NCBI GenBank assembly: GCA_003693705.1
Contig: RBZT01000716.1
Location: 30,518 to 94,517 of the forward strand
Length of the DNA: 64,000 nt
Origin: Polymyxa betae
Taxonomy: Eukaryota; Endomyxa; Phytomyxea; Plasmodiophorida; Plasmodiophoridae
Direction of reading: 5' to 3'
Position numbers and translations under genes: made by a program. The stretch's first letter is position 1. Each line of letters begins with the position of its first letter. Under the pieces are notes generated by a model. The model was not told where the DNA came from. It saw only the letters and a program-made list of their open reading frames with translations, and did no database searches. This document shows positions 44,925-57,756 of the stretch, one piece after another.

Positions 44925-47900
44925 ATGACATGCCTAATGTTCAATTTAGTCATGCTCCTCATTACGCTGCTTTTACTTTCCGTCGCCAACTCTGCCTCGC
45001 AAGTTTTTGTTCCCACTTCTGGCAACGCTCTTCGATTCAATGGTGACAAAGCGCATCGTCATTATCTCTCGATAACGCCTAAGTGCCAAGCTGACGGAAA
45101 TCCTTTTGCACATAGCAATATTACTGTTGCTACATGGCTCCGTACCACAGCTACCACAACCTTAGAGCAAGCTCTAGTTGGATTCTCGTACGGTCAAGGC
45201 CCAATGATCAGCCTGGCCCAAGATGGTGGACCTCATTTTCGGGGAAGTCCCTCTATGTCGTCTTATACATGTCATAATTGGAACGATCCAAACCCGAATC
45301 TTGCCGATGGCCAATGGCATCACCTCGCCCTTTCGACGAGTTCCACTTTCTTCGGCATTTACGTTGACGGTCGTGCACATTTGACTTGTACTGGAATAAT
45401 GACTCAAATCGCTCGTTCCGATACGTTCATACTGGGTGTCTATGACACGACCTTCGATTCGGGAAACTCGGTACCTTTCACTGGTGACCTGGATGACGTT
45501 CGCATCGACAAGCGTACCTTCTTTAACGACGACGATTTGTTCGAATCCGTTGTCAGTCGACCACCTACTACTTTGGAACTCGCCAACGACCTGCTAGTGG
45601 CTTTAAACTTCGATGTCGATGGCATGGGTGTCAGCACCATCGAGAACCAGGCTAGAGTTGCAACGAACATCGAATTGGGCGGTGGTCTTGCGATTCGATC
45701 ACCGTACCTCGTGCCTTCAACAGCTCCTGTCTATTCGTCGAATAACAATGGACCCATCATTATCGATGCGGTCCAAGACGAATCGGCGTCCTTCTGCCCA
45801 ACAGCCGTGCAAGACCTCTTCACGGCCACGCCTAGATATTGCACGAATGTGACATCTTCAGCGACGGCTGATTTGATTGTTTGGGGAGTGTGGAACACCG
45901 TTCCAAATTCAGGCATCGTGAAGATTAACAACACAATCCTTACTTCGGGATTGGTAAGCTCTTATCCATTCCTTCTGATCGCACACCTGATTCGGCTTAG
46001 ACATTAACATCTCTGACGAATGCGACTCTGGAATACGAACCGGTTCTTGGGTCTACTGGTCCGGGTCTGGTTCAGATTTGGGCATCCTTCGTCTTCAATG
46101 GTACCCGCTGGCAGGGCGTTCATATACGCATAAATTCGCGTGCCAATGGACGTCCTGTAGTAGGCGGAGGTGGATACGCTGCCAAGTTTGATGGTGTCGA
46201 TGATTTCTACATTGCGGATCATCTTGCCTGGCCGACGAAAGAGGTCATGTTGAACGGGGCCTTAACTCGGGGTCTGTCTGCCATCACGGTCGAGTTCTGG
46301 GTTTGGGTCGATAAAAGCTGTGCCGGTGATACGGCTGTGTTTGCATTAGGAGGGAACACTGAAACGAATGGAAACTGGGTTGATCCATACAATAAGCTAC
46401 GTAGATCCGGTCGATGGCATATCACATTGCCTGATGAGGTTCGCTGACTGCTTTATGGTATTATTGGAATCTGATTGCTACTACAGACTGGATCCACTGC
46501 TCTACGTGTCGGCTACAATAGCTTCCAGACATCGACAATACCGTATTATAGCGGTTGGGCTCATTACGCTTTCGTACACGACGGCATTGAAGGTCCTCAT
46601 GCCCGTATCTACGTAAATGGACAGCTCGCCAACTTGTTTTGGCCTTGGTACGACGGTATGTACAAATTATCTGATCGCTTTCCAATTTGAGGCCCATTGT
46701 TTGAGCTGGACCTTAGTACTCTATCCATTCATTTAGGTGTTTATCAAGTCTTCGTAGAGGTTTTGCTATCATGATTAAATTTATGCCAACGACCACTTTT
46801 ATTGAGTATGAATGTTAAGGTCATTAACGACCATGTTTTAGGGCTGCAAGACGGGCTGCTAGATTTCAATCACGTGACGATCGGGACTTGGACATTCTGG
46901 AGTGAAGTTTATCACAAAGGCATCGTCGACGACTTCCGCCTGTGGAATTACAGTCGTTCAGGGCACGAAATCCATCGGGATATGTACCATCAGTTGACCG
47001 GATCCGAGCCTAATTTGTTCGCTTATTGGACGTTCGACAACGACGATAAAGGCGTCGTTAAAGATGTTGCTGGACGTGGTAACGACCTTCGAGCCGGCGG
47101 CTGCGTTGCATGCGAACCCCGATTTTATTGTCAGCCGCACTCGACAGTTCCAATCACGGTTGGTCCCGAAAGCTGCATTCCCAGCGCTAAAAGTCCTGAG
47201 TCGTCGCGTTATCGATCACAAGTCTGCTTTGGAGGCACGGTATGTTTCAAAGGCGAAGAACGTGATAGCACACACCCAACATTGGTGTTATCTGGAGCTC
47301 CTATCGGTGGCCATACGTTCGAACAATTCTCCACTGGAGGCACTGCCGCCGAATTCACCCTAAACGGAACCGATCCAGATGGCGACTCGATCATCTTCTC
47401 GATCGAAACCCTTCCTGAACATGGCGTTCTTCAATATAAGGATCTGAACAGCGATTGGATCACAGTATCCACAGCACCACTCAATTTGCCTTTGGGGGTT
47501 AATGTTATGCGCTTACTATCGTCAAATGGCGACGGTGGTCATCCTTTCGCTGTATTTTCCTATGCAGCGCGTGACTCCATTTCCAAATCGATCCCGGTCG
47601 ACATTCGCATCAGTCTTATTTGCCCGCGAGGGAAGTTCTTGAACAAGGTCGCATATCGCTGTGATTTATGTCCACCTGGTTCGTACTCGAAAGACGCCAA
47701 CATGAATACAAGTTGTACGCTGTGCCCGGAGAATGAATTCCAGCCGAATTACGGACAGACTTCCTGCTCAAAATGCGCTCAAGGCTCCAGCTACGCCCTT
47801 GAGCCTGGATCCGCTTCATGCTCGTTATGCAATTCAACTGACATAATCGTGAACCCGGTCGCCCTTTCAACTTCGTATTGCTCGATTGATTTTATTACGG

Positions 47901-49774
47901 ATAATGAATTTTCCATCAAGGGCGGTGGTCCCTCTGAAATCAGTTTCGCCTCTCTACTTCCTGACGGTTTGGAACCGTCCAGTGCTCGTGTCGTACTGTC
48001 CACTCTTCCGCAATATGGCAACCTGTATCAACTGGATGAAAACAAACAATTGGCTGAGAACCTTTACGATTACTTTTTCGCTTCAGTTGAGATTCAAGAG
48101 CAGTATGTCTCCAGCGTCGTACATTGCACGAATTGGCTATCAGGTCGATCATATAATCAAACCATCGGCGAACCAGACGTTATGACGACTGTCAGCTCTT
48201 CGAATGCCTGGGCGGGTTTTGATGCTGATAACGGCGTCGCTGAAATCACGCTCAAATTTGATACCGCTCTCTACATGACCGGGATCGTAATCTATGAAAA
48301 TATCGGTGGAGGTGCCGTCACCAAGATTGAAGCGCTTACACCATCGGGCGATTTTTCAGTTATTTGGACAGGAGACCCTCTGCCAACTGGGCTTCTGGTC
48401 ATGCGACAGTTTCAGCCTACTATCTGTCCGACCAATTTTATAACCGATACGCTACGACTTACTGTAAACGCGCTCCAGTGTGTCGGCCGTAACGAGATCG
48501 ACGCTGTCAAGATGATGGGCGCCACCGACCTACAAAAGTCCCGAAACATTCTCATAAAAAATTCGCAGCTGAAAGTCGCATACGTTCCGCCCACGATTTC
48601 TTCGATTTCTGGTGGCGTTCCGCTCGGTTATAAGTTCACCGATTCAATCAGCTACCAAATTCAGAGTTGTAACGGTGGCAGTATCGTCACCTCTGGGGTT
48701 CAAACCCTAAAAGGGACTTTGGGTTCGCTCAACATCATCGATATGTTCGCCTCTAAAGGAATCACGATCACTGCGGCCACCCTGGCTTCAATCGGCATTT
48801 TCGCTTGCATCATATCTGTCATCATCATTCATAAGTTCCGAATGGAACCGATAATTCGGGCCTCTTCAGTATTCTTCTTGAACATTATGCTTGTGGGAAT
48901 GGCCAGCGGGTTTCTGGTTCTTTTAATGTCTGCCATTAATGCTTCTGATCCAACCAGTTTTCCCCACTTCTGCATGGCTCGGCCATTCGTGTTTAGCTTC
49001 GGGTTCGTTTTGCTTGTCGGGTCCATTATCGTCAAGACCGGACGAATCGTCCTGATCTTCGAGTTGACCAAAGGCAGCCGCGTTGTGAAAGTCACCAATG
49101 GTCGGCTCTTTGCTATTGTCCTCGTCATGATTCTGGTCGACTTCTCCATTCTGTTTGGAGCCCTATTTATTGATCCTTTGGAGGATACTCTGGTTATAAC
49201 GAATTCGATTCGCTATCACATCTGTGATAGCGGCTTTGGAGGCGCTGTGGTTAACTATAGCACCGCCTACAAATGTGTTCTTGTCTTGATCGGTCTGGCT
49301 CTGGCTATCAAAGGACGTAATGTCCCATCAACTTTCAATGAAGTCAAGGCGTTATCATTCATGGCATATACGATCGCCACGAATTCCATCATTTACATGA
49401 TTATAAGCGGGCTCGTTAGCAATGACCCGAACGCCTCCGTCATCATTATGACCTTCACAATGAGCGTCGCCCTGTTTTCAACCTGGGGCATCCTTGTCGC
49501 TGCCAAACTCTTCATCGTTCGGTTCCGACCGGAGCTCAATACCTTAAATACGGTTGCTGCCAATAAGGGATCTGGGAAAGGAACGAATTCGAAGCCTGGC
49601 GGTAAAGTGTCTGGACCTAACACTCGCGCTCCTCCACAAGCTGCTGCTGCTGCTACTACAAGACCAGTTTTTAGTGCTTTATCACGTGGTAGCACTATAG
49701 GTTCTGACATCACTGCTGGTGCTCGCGATAGTAACCTCGGTACCCGTAATGGCTCGGTTGCTGGTCATCAATGA
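44925..49774 (+). CDS. Class C GPCR with two LamG-like domains (copy 2)
   Basis: Exons 44925-45953, 46001-46438, 46487-46655 and 46842-49774 give 1,522 residues with the same domain order as copy 1: signal peptide, two LamG-like domains, a DPDGD segment, a Cys-rich stretch (CDLCPPGSYSKDAN), a discoidin-like region and a class C 7TM (KTGRIVLIFELTKG, NVPSTFNEVKALSFMAYT). Exon 46001-46438 is exactly as long as its partner in copy 1 (438 nt). The 186-nt intron 46656-46841 splits a glycine codon in WYDGLQ, where copy 1 has continuous coding. Conversely, copy 1 has an intron after its VIEA where copy 2 reads straight through (IIIDAVQDES). The tail is rich in Ala, Thr and Gly. This is a tandem duplicate with diverged introns. 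Confidence 0.9.
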
Positions 49775-52646
49775 CGACGTCAATTCTTTTCTAAATTCAT
49801 ATTGATTTTGTGTGTTCAGTCGGCATCGTTGCTTAGGCAGCTTTGAAAACTCTATTTCACGATCTTTACCTGCTTATCTCGATCAGAAGTTGCACTTCAT
49901 GCTTGTTCATCCCATGACAACTGAGCATGCTTTAAAAGAGGTTCAGGTCGTTCCTTAATTTGCGATGAGAAATGTTGAATTTGAAGCGATTGCCTGCTGA
50001 AACGATAACTAAGTCACAACAGAATCTCAGAGTTAGTCACCTGAATAGTTGGAAGGGCAATATCTTTTTTTTCATTAAATCATATTCAGCTTGCAGCATC
50101 AGTCAAGATGATGACGTTGAGGTTTCCTCTGTTTGCTTACTGACATAAGATACTCACATATGCTGTCAGCGACCAAGTCGAAGAGCATCGATTGAAGACA
50201 GAATAGTCATTGTTGATGCAATATGCAAAAATCGGAATCAGAGCTGCTACGGCAATGGCATCCCGAAAAATAATTGGATTTATAATAATTGCTAAAGTTA
50301 AAAGACGAAATTCTCGATGACTTGCAGCGTCTAGGACTCTAGGTGCAAGATTGGATGGATTGAATCATTGCGGCAGAACGATTCAAGCTGGCTTCAAGAC
50401 CAAATTGAACCATTGTAATCTATGTGGCTCAAACAGCTTAGCCATGCATGTCTAAGGTAAAAGAGGATAGGGTTGTCTAGGATTTAGGGTGGCCTAAAGT
50501 AACGATCTACATAGAAAAGAACCAAAGTTTTGCAGGAGCTCACGCGCGTGTTTTTGGGGATTTATTGCAGAGTACTTGACGAGATTTAATCGCCAAATCG
50601 CGAACGCCATCTGAAAGCTGATCTATTAGTTTCGATTTGAATTTGCAATCCCTTCAAGCCTCGATCCAGTTTTGACGGCTTCCATGAACGATTGAAAGAA
50701 ACAGCAGAAATCTAGTGCTCACGTCTTCAGAGCATTGGATGCTCACCGATAGTCAGTCTCCACACATGGCAAGTCTAGGGTTTAAGGATTTGCAACGTTA
50801 CACATTAACGGACCAGTCTTTCAGCGTGTATAACGCTTAGACATGCTGAGTAACAATAGGCTGTGATAGATGTAAAACGGGGCCTTGTTATCATAATGAA
50901 TTATCTCGTCGTTTTGGCAACAGATTATTGAGTGTGATTTACATGGCATAACGGGCTCAGTTATTCAAAGCTATTCAAATGTCATATTTTAGAGGATCTA
51001 TAGAAGATTCCTTATACCCAGCAGGATATTGTTTCTTGATAGAAGTTGTTTATGATAACCGATTTTGATGGGTCTTCGCCTGACAGTATCGGATAATAGA
51101 AGGGCCACTGTAGTAGAGTCGAATTACACTTTGTCGCAAGCCATAGCCTTGCCGGCAATCCCGGAAAGTACCGCTATTGATGAGTTAGCAAAAGATGCCG
51201 CAAACAATGGCGAGCCATCGCAGCACGACCCCATGATAAGCTCATTCCGGCTGCCCTTAAAGAAACACGCACGTAGGCGACTAAACGGAACCGTTTAGAT
51301 ACAACCGTGACAATGAATCACTTCAAAACTTATCCATTCAAGAATGATAAGTACGTTCTGCAAACGCAACCTGACAAGATAACAATGAAAGTTAAGCATG
51401 AAAAGCCACTTTTCAACCGTGCACGTGATAGTCAAACTAGGTGCAAAGCCCTTTCGAAAAAATGTTTGATGATGCATAGTCGATTCTATTTGCGGTAACG
51501 CCAAACTTTAGAGCACCTGCTGATTAAGTGACCAAATTGAAGCACTCGCCATCAAAACATCGAACGAAACACAAAAGCGCCCCAATCCGAATTATAATTC
51601 TCAGCAACGCATTATGGATAGCAAATTGATGGCAAATTTTGTGCAAAAAACAACGAAAGTTGGCTGCGAAATTTTGCCGCGATGATTTAGAAAGCTGGGA
51701 AGCCAGCAGGGGGCCAAGACCGCCTTTTGAACGTACAGGGCTCAACTTCTTGTAGGAATTGGGCAACCGGTGGCGGCCGTCGCTGTCAAAGTCTCCGTGC
51801 CCTCTGATGGGCTGAAATACGATCTTATTACAAGGGCTGAATTATCACCGAAATGGACCTCGGTTGAGGCACCGCATCCGGGTAACTGTGTCGCCTACAC
51901 CAACGAAATGTGCGAACAAGTAGTACAATCCAATCCGATAGCAGCTGAAACTGAGTCGGAATGCGATTCGCAGCAGAGTGAGATGGACATGGTGATTCGA
52001 GGCCATCGATCATATCGGATTATTGGCAAGAGCCGATCAGAGAAAGCTCCCCCAATTGAGAGCATGGGCTGTATACGTTGATATCATTTGCCATTGATTT
52101 GACCTAATTGAGAACTTGACTATAGTCGTGAATGATGTGGAATATTTGATGTTGAGGATTGCTATGTTAATATGAAGTGCTCAATGGAATCAAACAAGCC
52201 ACAGAATACTTCTCGACATTTATCTTGGGCGAAGAGACCTCTGACTCATACGGCAATGAAGGTATACGATCGACTTCAGCACGACAAACTATCTCAAATT
52301 TCAGTACGAGGATAAAATAGCGGTGATAGGCATCATTGACCAATCTGTGGTAAAGGCCAATCGGTGCAGGCTATTTGACATTATCAGGATCTAAGATCAA
52401 GGCAAACGTATGGGTAGCTGAATATTTAGCTCAGGAGACCAATCAGGAGAGCGACCCAACGCCGCTCACGAATCGTGGTTAAAGCATATCTGTCACTGAT
52501 AACGATCCTGATCTGAATATTGCTGGGAATGATTCCATCAATAAAGATATCGAAGAATGCAACCAGACGCGTCGTATATTATGACACAATTTGTTGATAT
52601 TATCATCAATGGAAAAATGCACAAGATTGAGGGCGAGCTGGTACAT
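49775..52646. other. Long stretch without a supported gene
   Basis: Nearly 2.9 kb. A 103-codon frame at 51770-52081 starts at GTG rather than ATG and has no recognisable content. A protein-like but broken stretch lies at about 52350-52570. No RNA gene or repeat was seen. Confidence 0.4.
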
Positions 52647-53897
52647 TCAGGATGGAAGTTCACCAATGAATACATATTCATCGGGATCATCTATCATATC
52701 CGTATCATACAGACCTTCACTATGCGGATTCTGCGGCTTTGAAGGGCTGAAGTATCCGTCAATGAGGGCGGAGACTGCCGTTTCCATATCCACACGCATC
52801 CGCACCATTTTCAGGTTCCGATCGTAGCGCAGCGGTGGGATGTACTGGCCCAGGACAGTGAGAGCATCACGTATGAGATCAGGGCGGATGGCTTTGAGTA
52901 TGTCGAGGAACTTGGAGGTGGCTGCGGGATCCCTAACAAGGCTATCGATGGGGCTGCGTCCCCAATTATCTGTAGTCCGCAGGTTGATATTCTCTATCGA
53001 TAGAAGATCTGTGATCCCTCTCCATTGCCTTTGTGTAACAGTGCATGCCAGTAACGTGATCCCATCATGTTCGTCGCTGATATTGATGATATCGGAGGCG
53101 AATGCCTGCCGGATGACGGCCTCCAGCAACTCCGTACGGCCCTCACGAACTGTCGAGAGCACGATTCCGATGAATGACTGCGCATTGGCAAGAATACGGG
53201 CCCGGAATTCCCAGTCCCGGACGAGGACGCAGGCCAGGCCGTACTGGCCCCGGTGCAGGAGCATTTCGACGGCGCCGAACGGCGTCGAGGACGGACAGAG
53301 CCACAGCAGCGGGAGAAGTTCGCGCCAGTTAACGCCGCCCAGGATGTTCGCCAGTCCGAGCTGGACACCGCCCCGGGCCAGGGCCAGTACGACCCCGGGG
53401 TCGCTTACAAGCTCTACAACCTCGTCTTGCGCTAGGTGATGGTGAGGGAGTACCGACTTGCGTGCAGGACGTCGCCGTCTATGGACCGCCAGGGCCAGGT
53501 CCAGTACGGTGCGGATGGCGTTACCCATGACGACCATGTCCGCAACGGCGTTCATGATCTGTATTGGGATCCTGTTTAGTGATGATGGTTTGGTCGCATC
53601 TGGTAATCGATATGTAGTTATATGTTTCAGTATGAATAACAATATGAGATGAACGATCTCATCTGGTTGAAGACCTGCAGTATGCAGCAGGCGGTCGTAC
53701 AGGACCAGGGCCCGTGCGGCGGTGAGATGACGGCCGAACCGTTGCGGGATGGTATTCCTGATGAGATTATCAAGAAGAGGTGGAGGGGAGTTGGGATTCT
53801 GCGATTGTCTGAGCAGGTCGTGATGTCCATGAGACTGTGTTGATGTGGCTCTAACAACAGCCAACCCAACCATCATCAATATAGGTGGAGACATCAT
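52647..53897 (-). CDS. Secreted ankyrin-repeat-like protein
   Basis: An intact 416-residue frame. Residues 1-17 form a signal peptide (start MMSPPILMMVGLAVVRA). A long helical region follows (LHTAGLQPDEIVHLILLFIL, then AVEMLLHRGQYGLACVLVRD), then two ankyrin-like units near residues 275-340 (DGITLLACTVTQRQWRGI and DNWGRSPIDSLVRD), and an acidic C-terminus (DTDMIDDPDEYVFIGELPS). Ankyrin repeats mediate protein binding. With a signal peptide this looks like an exported binding protein, in the same style as the secreted RING genes but without a RING. Four copies of the CGTACTGG-type word lie inside it. A short intron within the open frame cannot be excluded. Confidence 0.7.
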   Translation of the reverse strand: MMSPPILMMVGLAVVRATSTQSHGHHDLLRQSQNPNSPPPLLDNLIRNTIPQRFGRHLTAARALVLYDRLLHTAGLQPDEIVHLILLFILKHITTYRLPDATKPSSLNRIPIQIMNAVADMVVMGNAIRTVLDLALAVHRRRRPARKSVLPHHHLAQDEVVELVSDPGVVLALARGGVQLGLANILGGVNWRELLPLLWLCPSSTPFGAVEMLLHRGQYGLACVLVRDWEFRARILANAQSFIGIVLSTVREGRTELLEAVIRQAFASDIINISDEHDGITLLACTVTQRQWRGITDLLSIENINLRTTDNWGRSPIDSLVRDPAATSKFLDILKAIRPDLIRDALTVLGQYIPPLRYDRNLKMVRMRVDMETAVSALIDGYFSPSKPQNPHSEGLYDTDMIDDPDEYVFIGELPS

Positions 53898-54541
53898 CTA
53901 TATAGTCACTGAGACCAGGGTCCCAGGTCTCCGAATCCAAACGTCCAAACATAGCCCGATCCGACCGCACGGAGGCCGTTCACGCAGTGATTACCAGTTG
54001 GTCAAACCCTAACTCTCAGTGTCGGCTTCCTCCCAAAATAGATGGGCAGCTATGTTTATATTTACCGGGAGCCACTCTATAGGCCACCCAGCAATCCTTT
54101 TCATCACGTTTCACATCACCATAGACGACCTGTCGCTTATTCACACAGCTTAATAGCAAGGATTCTCACTCATTCTTGCAGGCAGCGAATCAGCCCTATA
54201 TTTTAAAAGGTTTTCAGTGAAATCTGTGATTACAATATAAGACCAAATATCTGACCCATGCAGGATTATAACGTACATTATTGGATTTTCACTCTTGAAA
54301 TTATGAGAGAAATGGCTGAAGGATCCAGGCGATCATAATTACTGTAGTGTAGAAATAGCCGTCCTTCCTGGGGCTGAATTATTTTCAAAATTAGTAGATA
54401 GGAGAAACCTGGACATTGGTTTAGGCCTCGCAGACGGGTAAATGCACCGCCCACCGTGCCGAAAGGTGCCAACAAACAGGGCGATGTAATCCTTAATTCA
54501 ATCCTATGTAATAGCAGGATAGGAATTCATCTGCTGGGTCT
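53898..54541. other. Intergenic, no gene seen
   Basis: It includes the upstream region of the ankyrin gene and one telomere-like CAAACCCTAAC at 54003-54013. Confidence 0.4.
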
Positions 54542-54832
54542 TCAATAACGAATCGGGACAGGTCCGGGCATTAGCAATGACCGAACGGAATCATCCGAGT
54601 CGTCGTCCTCGTCGTCGCCATACGTATCGATCATATACTGTGACCAATCGAACATCAGTTCGAACATATCCAACGAAATAGGATCATCAATATTCATATC
54701 TAGACCCAGGCTTAGACCATTGAACAGTTCGGGGCTGGTACGGCCACTTCCGACAAACTTACGCAAAGGGGCGTCGAACGCGGTCAGTGGCCATAAGAGG
54801 ACGGCCGCCAATAACAACGGTTGGAGTAGCAT
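54542..54832 (-). CDS. Small acidic secreted protein
   Basis: An ATG at 54832 opens a 96-residue frame with a clear signal peptide (MLLQPLLLAAVLLWPLTA). A short acidic mature part without cysteines follows (LDMNIDDPISLDMFELMFDW, then an Asp/Glu run). No membrane segment follows the leader. It is unrecognised. Length, leader and acidity fit small exported proteins, and a further exon is possible. Confidence 0.55.
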   Translation of the reverse strand: MLLQPLLLAAVLLWPLTAFDAPLRKFVGSGRTSPELFNGLSLGLDMNIDDPISLDMFELMFDWSQYMIDTYGDDEDDDSDDSVRSLLMPGPVPIRY

Positions 54833-55591
54833 GACGGATTTGGATTCAGATTAGGCTACAGTGGCGGAAGTGAAGGAGACATCTTCCGAATGATGTCCAA
54901 TTGATCCGAGCCAATCAATCATCTCAAAAACAAAAACCCTAAAACTTTATACCTCAAGTAAAAGATATTTAGTTGGAAAGACGGCCAGCTGTTTCCCCAT
55001 TCTATCTCACATGAATTGCAATATGAATGACAATAGAGATTAATGACGCCGTCGCTAATGATGGCAGTTTCATCCAGCAGCGAGCAAGGAAAGGGAAATC
55101 TTTGCAACCTGCGTGGAATCTAGTACAATGCTTCAAGCATGGTTGGAATGAAACAGAAGAGAGTTCAGTAAAAGTGACGGGGATGGGTTGATGTTAATAA
55201 AGAGTACAGTCAAGCTACAGCCCGTAATGGTCACTGATGGAACCCTATTTTTAGAAGTGAAACTTCAAACTCTGATACTCCAGTGTTAGTTTGAATTTTG
55301 CACTGGTTTTTATTGCGATATGGAAAAAGATTTAGATTCATGTTAGCCATTCTAATGCCGGATCTGCAAAGCAGCAGAAAAACGCACGGCAGTGACCTCA
55401 TGTAGAATTGTGCCAGCTCATGCGAAGGTGGAATATTTTGGCATTAGAGGGAGTCAAAAGTGACGGCCAGTTCGACAAGAGGGCTGAGCGATCCATCCGA
55501 TTCTACTGCTATGCTGTAAGTTAGATCTTGAAACCAATTTAGTATATGTTGTGACTAGAATATCTAAATAGACAGCAGCTGTTAACATGAA
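54833..55591. other. Intergenic, no gene seen
   Basis: Contains AAAAACCCTAAAAC at 54933-54946. No supported frame was found. Confidence 0.4.
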
Positions 55592-57364
55592 TTATCGGGA
55601 TAACACTAGGCGCAAGGTTTCGATTACATCTTGGACAGGAACATGATGAAATCCACCTGGTTTCTCAGATCCTATCTGGACCCGTTCATAACGAGCACCA
55701 ACATATTTGGCGAACATCAAGAAATGAAAACGGGCGCTGTACTCAGGGGGCATCAGCTCAACTAAGGACGTACTACCCGGGATAGCAAAGAGAATGTGAG
55801 ATAGAGCTGCCCCATGAACACCTATCACCACAGTAGCGTTGCGAACGGCCCGAATCTGCTCCTCAAAAGTGATGTTCTCAAAATCGGGGGCCTCAATCGT
55901 CGCGTGCGGAAACGCCGCCGTCGTATGATCAAGCAGTTCCTGTTCGTTCTCGATTTTGCGGGAGGCTGGTCGTCCCTGTACCCGCGGGTGAGCCAGATAA
56001 TCATGACGTAAAACGATGAGAATCTTTGGGGACTTCGTAGATGGCCTTACGTGCCCCAGGCCGAATCGGGAGACAAACCATTCAGCGAAATTTTGTACTA
56101 ATGGTGAAGGGCTGCATGTATCGGCGATATTCATCATATCGACGGACAGAGCGCTAGTATAGCCGGGCGGTACCAAGATGGCCTGGCGGAAACATGACCT
56201 GGCTGATATTGAAGAGACAAATGTGGGTGATTTGCCGAATAGAGTTTCCCAAGGTGAGTCGAGAGAGCCCTTACTATGTCCATCCATAAATATAATCTGA
56301 ACATCTCTGGATAAACCAGTAGCGATGGCCCAGACTTGAAACGTATTGTACCAGTCCGACATGGTATGATACAGATTCGCATACTCATAACGTGTTACAA
56401 ATAAAGTAACGCCTTCATGACAGCTCGCCTGTGTTGAATTCTCCTTGAATGTCAGAGATCCCATCATTAAGGCTAAGTGGTGCGGGAACCTATCGCCATT
56501 AATCTCTCCGATATCGCATGTCTGTGAGGTCGATAAGGCACCGAATTCATACACAGGATACTCTGCTGATTCATCGCGGCCAATAACGTCTTCGATGCTT
56601 TCATTGCCTTTAGACACAGAAATTTTTGTGGGATTTAATTGGAGGACTTGCACGGCGCAAAAAGTAGCATGTGAAACCGGATTCTGATGGCAGCGAAGCA
56701 GAGGACACTGGAGAACTTTTTCACTATACCCGTTGCCGAAAATGGCATCGCAGCGTGATTCTGCAGGGACACGCCAACGCGTAGTATTGAAGAGGAACGA
56801 TATCGGTTTAGCAGATTGTGAGTTTGAAATGGCACGAATTTCTCTTTGGATTTGAGCGAAGACGCGACCCTGGGCAAAATGTGGCAGGGATTTGGTTCTG
56901 TTTGCAAACCAGCCTAGAAATTCTAATTTACCAAAACTTTAGATACTACTGAAAAAAATTTGATACGGTCAATTGTCAACAAGAAAAGTATTGCACCAGA
57001 TGTATTGAACATCATCAGTAACGAAAACAAAAGAAGAAACAGAGCAGTTATTAAAAACAAAACACCTTAGACAAAGCAAGAGAAAAGCGAGATAATTGAT
57101 TAAATACAGAATGATACTAAAACATGGCACGAGCTGGGTCCACCAGATACCGGCAGAAAAACAAACTGAAATTGAAAGCGAGAAAAAAAAATCCGTACTT
57201 TCACGAGATTCTGATTCTAAGGTGGTAATCGCCACTTTCAGCACCCAGAACTGGGCGATCATCATGCTAAACAGACAGAGCCCTAGCAGCACCATTGCAA
57301 GTCTCAGGCGAGAGGCGACACTCTCGCGGCTGCGGCGCCTTTCAGCAGGGCGGAAGACGACCAT
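55592..57364 (-). CDS. GT61-family glycosyltransferase, type II membrane protein
   Basis: Exons 57199-57364 and 55592-56913 join in frame over a 285-nt intron to give 495 residues. The ATG at 57364 precedes a basic stretch (FRPAERRRSRESVASRLRLA) and one membrane anchor at about residues 20-45, so the enzyme should face the ER or Golgi lumen. The catalytic region has the GT61 (DUF563) marks: SRCDAIFGNGYSE with conserved cysteines, RYEYANLYHTMSDWYN, VLRHDYLAHPRVQGR, and the hallmark GVHGAALSHILFAIPGSTSL followed by VELMPPEY. GT61 members add xylose, GlcNAc or similar sugars to glycoproteins or polysaccharides; the donor cannot be told from sequence. Its leader is CT-rich because a GA repeat lies just upstream. 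Confidence 0.88.
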
Positions 57365-57415
57365 TATCACCCTGTGCTGAGATCAGGAATGGGACTCCCT
57401 AGACGAATCTCCATT

Positions 57416-57472
57416 TGAGAGAGCGAGAGAGACAGAGAGACAGATAGACAGAGAGATAAAGAAGCAGAGAAC
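57416..57472. repeat. GA-rich microsatellite upstream of the GT61 gene
   Basis: Imperfect GAGA/GACA/GATA units. On the sense strand of the GT61 gene this is a pyrimidine-rich leader, like the CT-rich leader before the gene at 27469. Confidence 0.7.
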
Positions 57473-57756
57473 CCTCCCTGACGAAAGGAACATAGAGAGA
57501 AGCAGTCAATCGAGACTGTGAGGAAGGCTGCTCCAAGAATTACGATACAACAAGTATTGATATTGTCTGTCTAGATATAGACCTCTCCAAGAGCGCTCTA
57601 CAGCCTTTACTTTAGAATGACACAGCACTGTTCGTTGACAGCGTTGTCTTTGACCGATACACAGGTTTGATTGGCTCGATATTTTGTCGGCTGGTGCTCA
57701 ATAGATTACTTTTCCGAATTGCATCGTTAGTACTCTATCGGATTCAGACAAACACC

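Noticed and set aside
51770-52081. 103-codon frame
   Set aside because: It starts with GTG, has no recognisable feature, and its first ATG is well inside.
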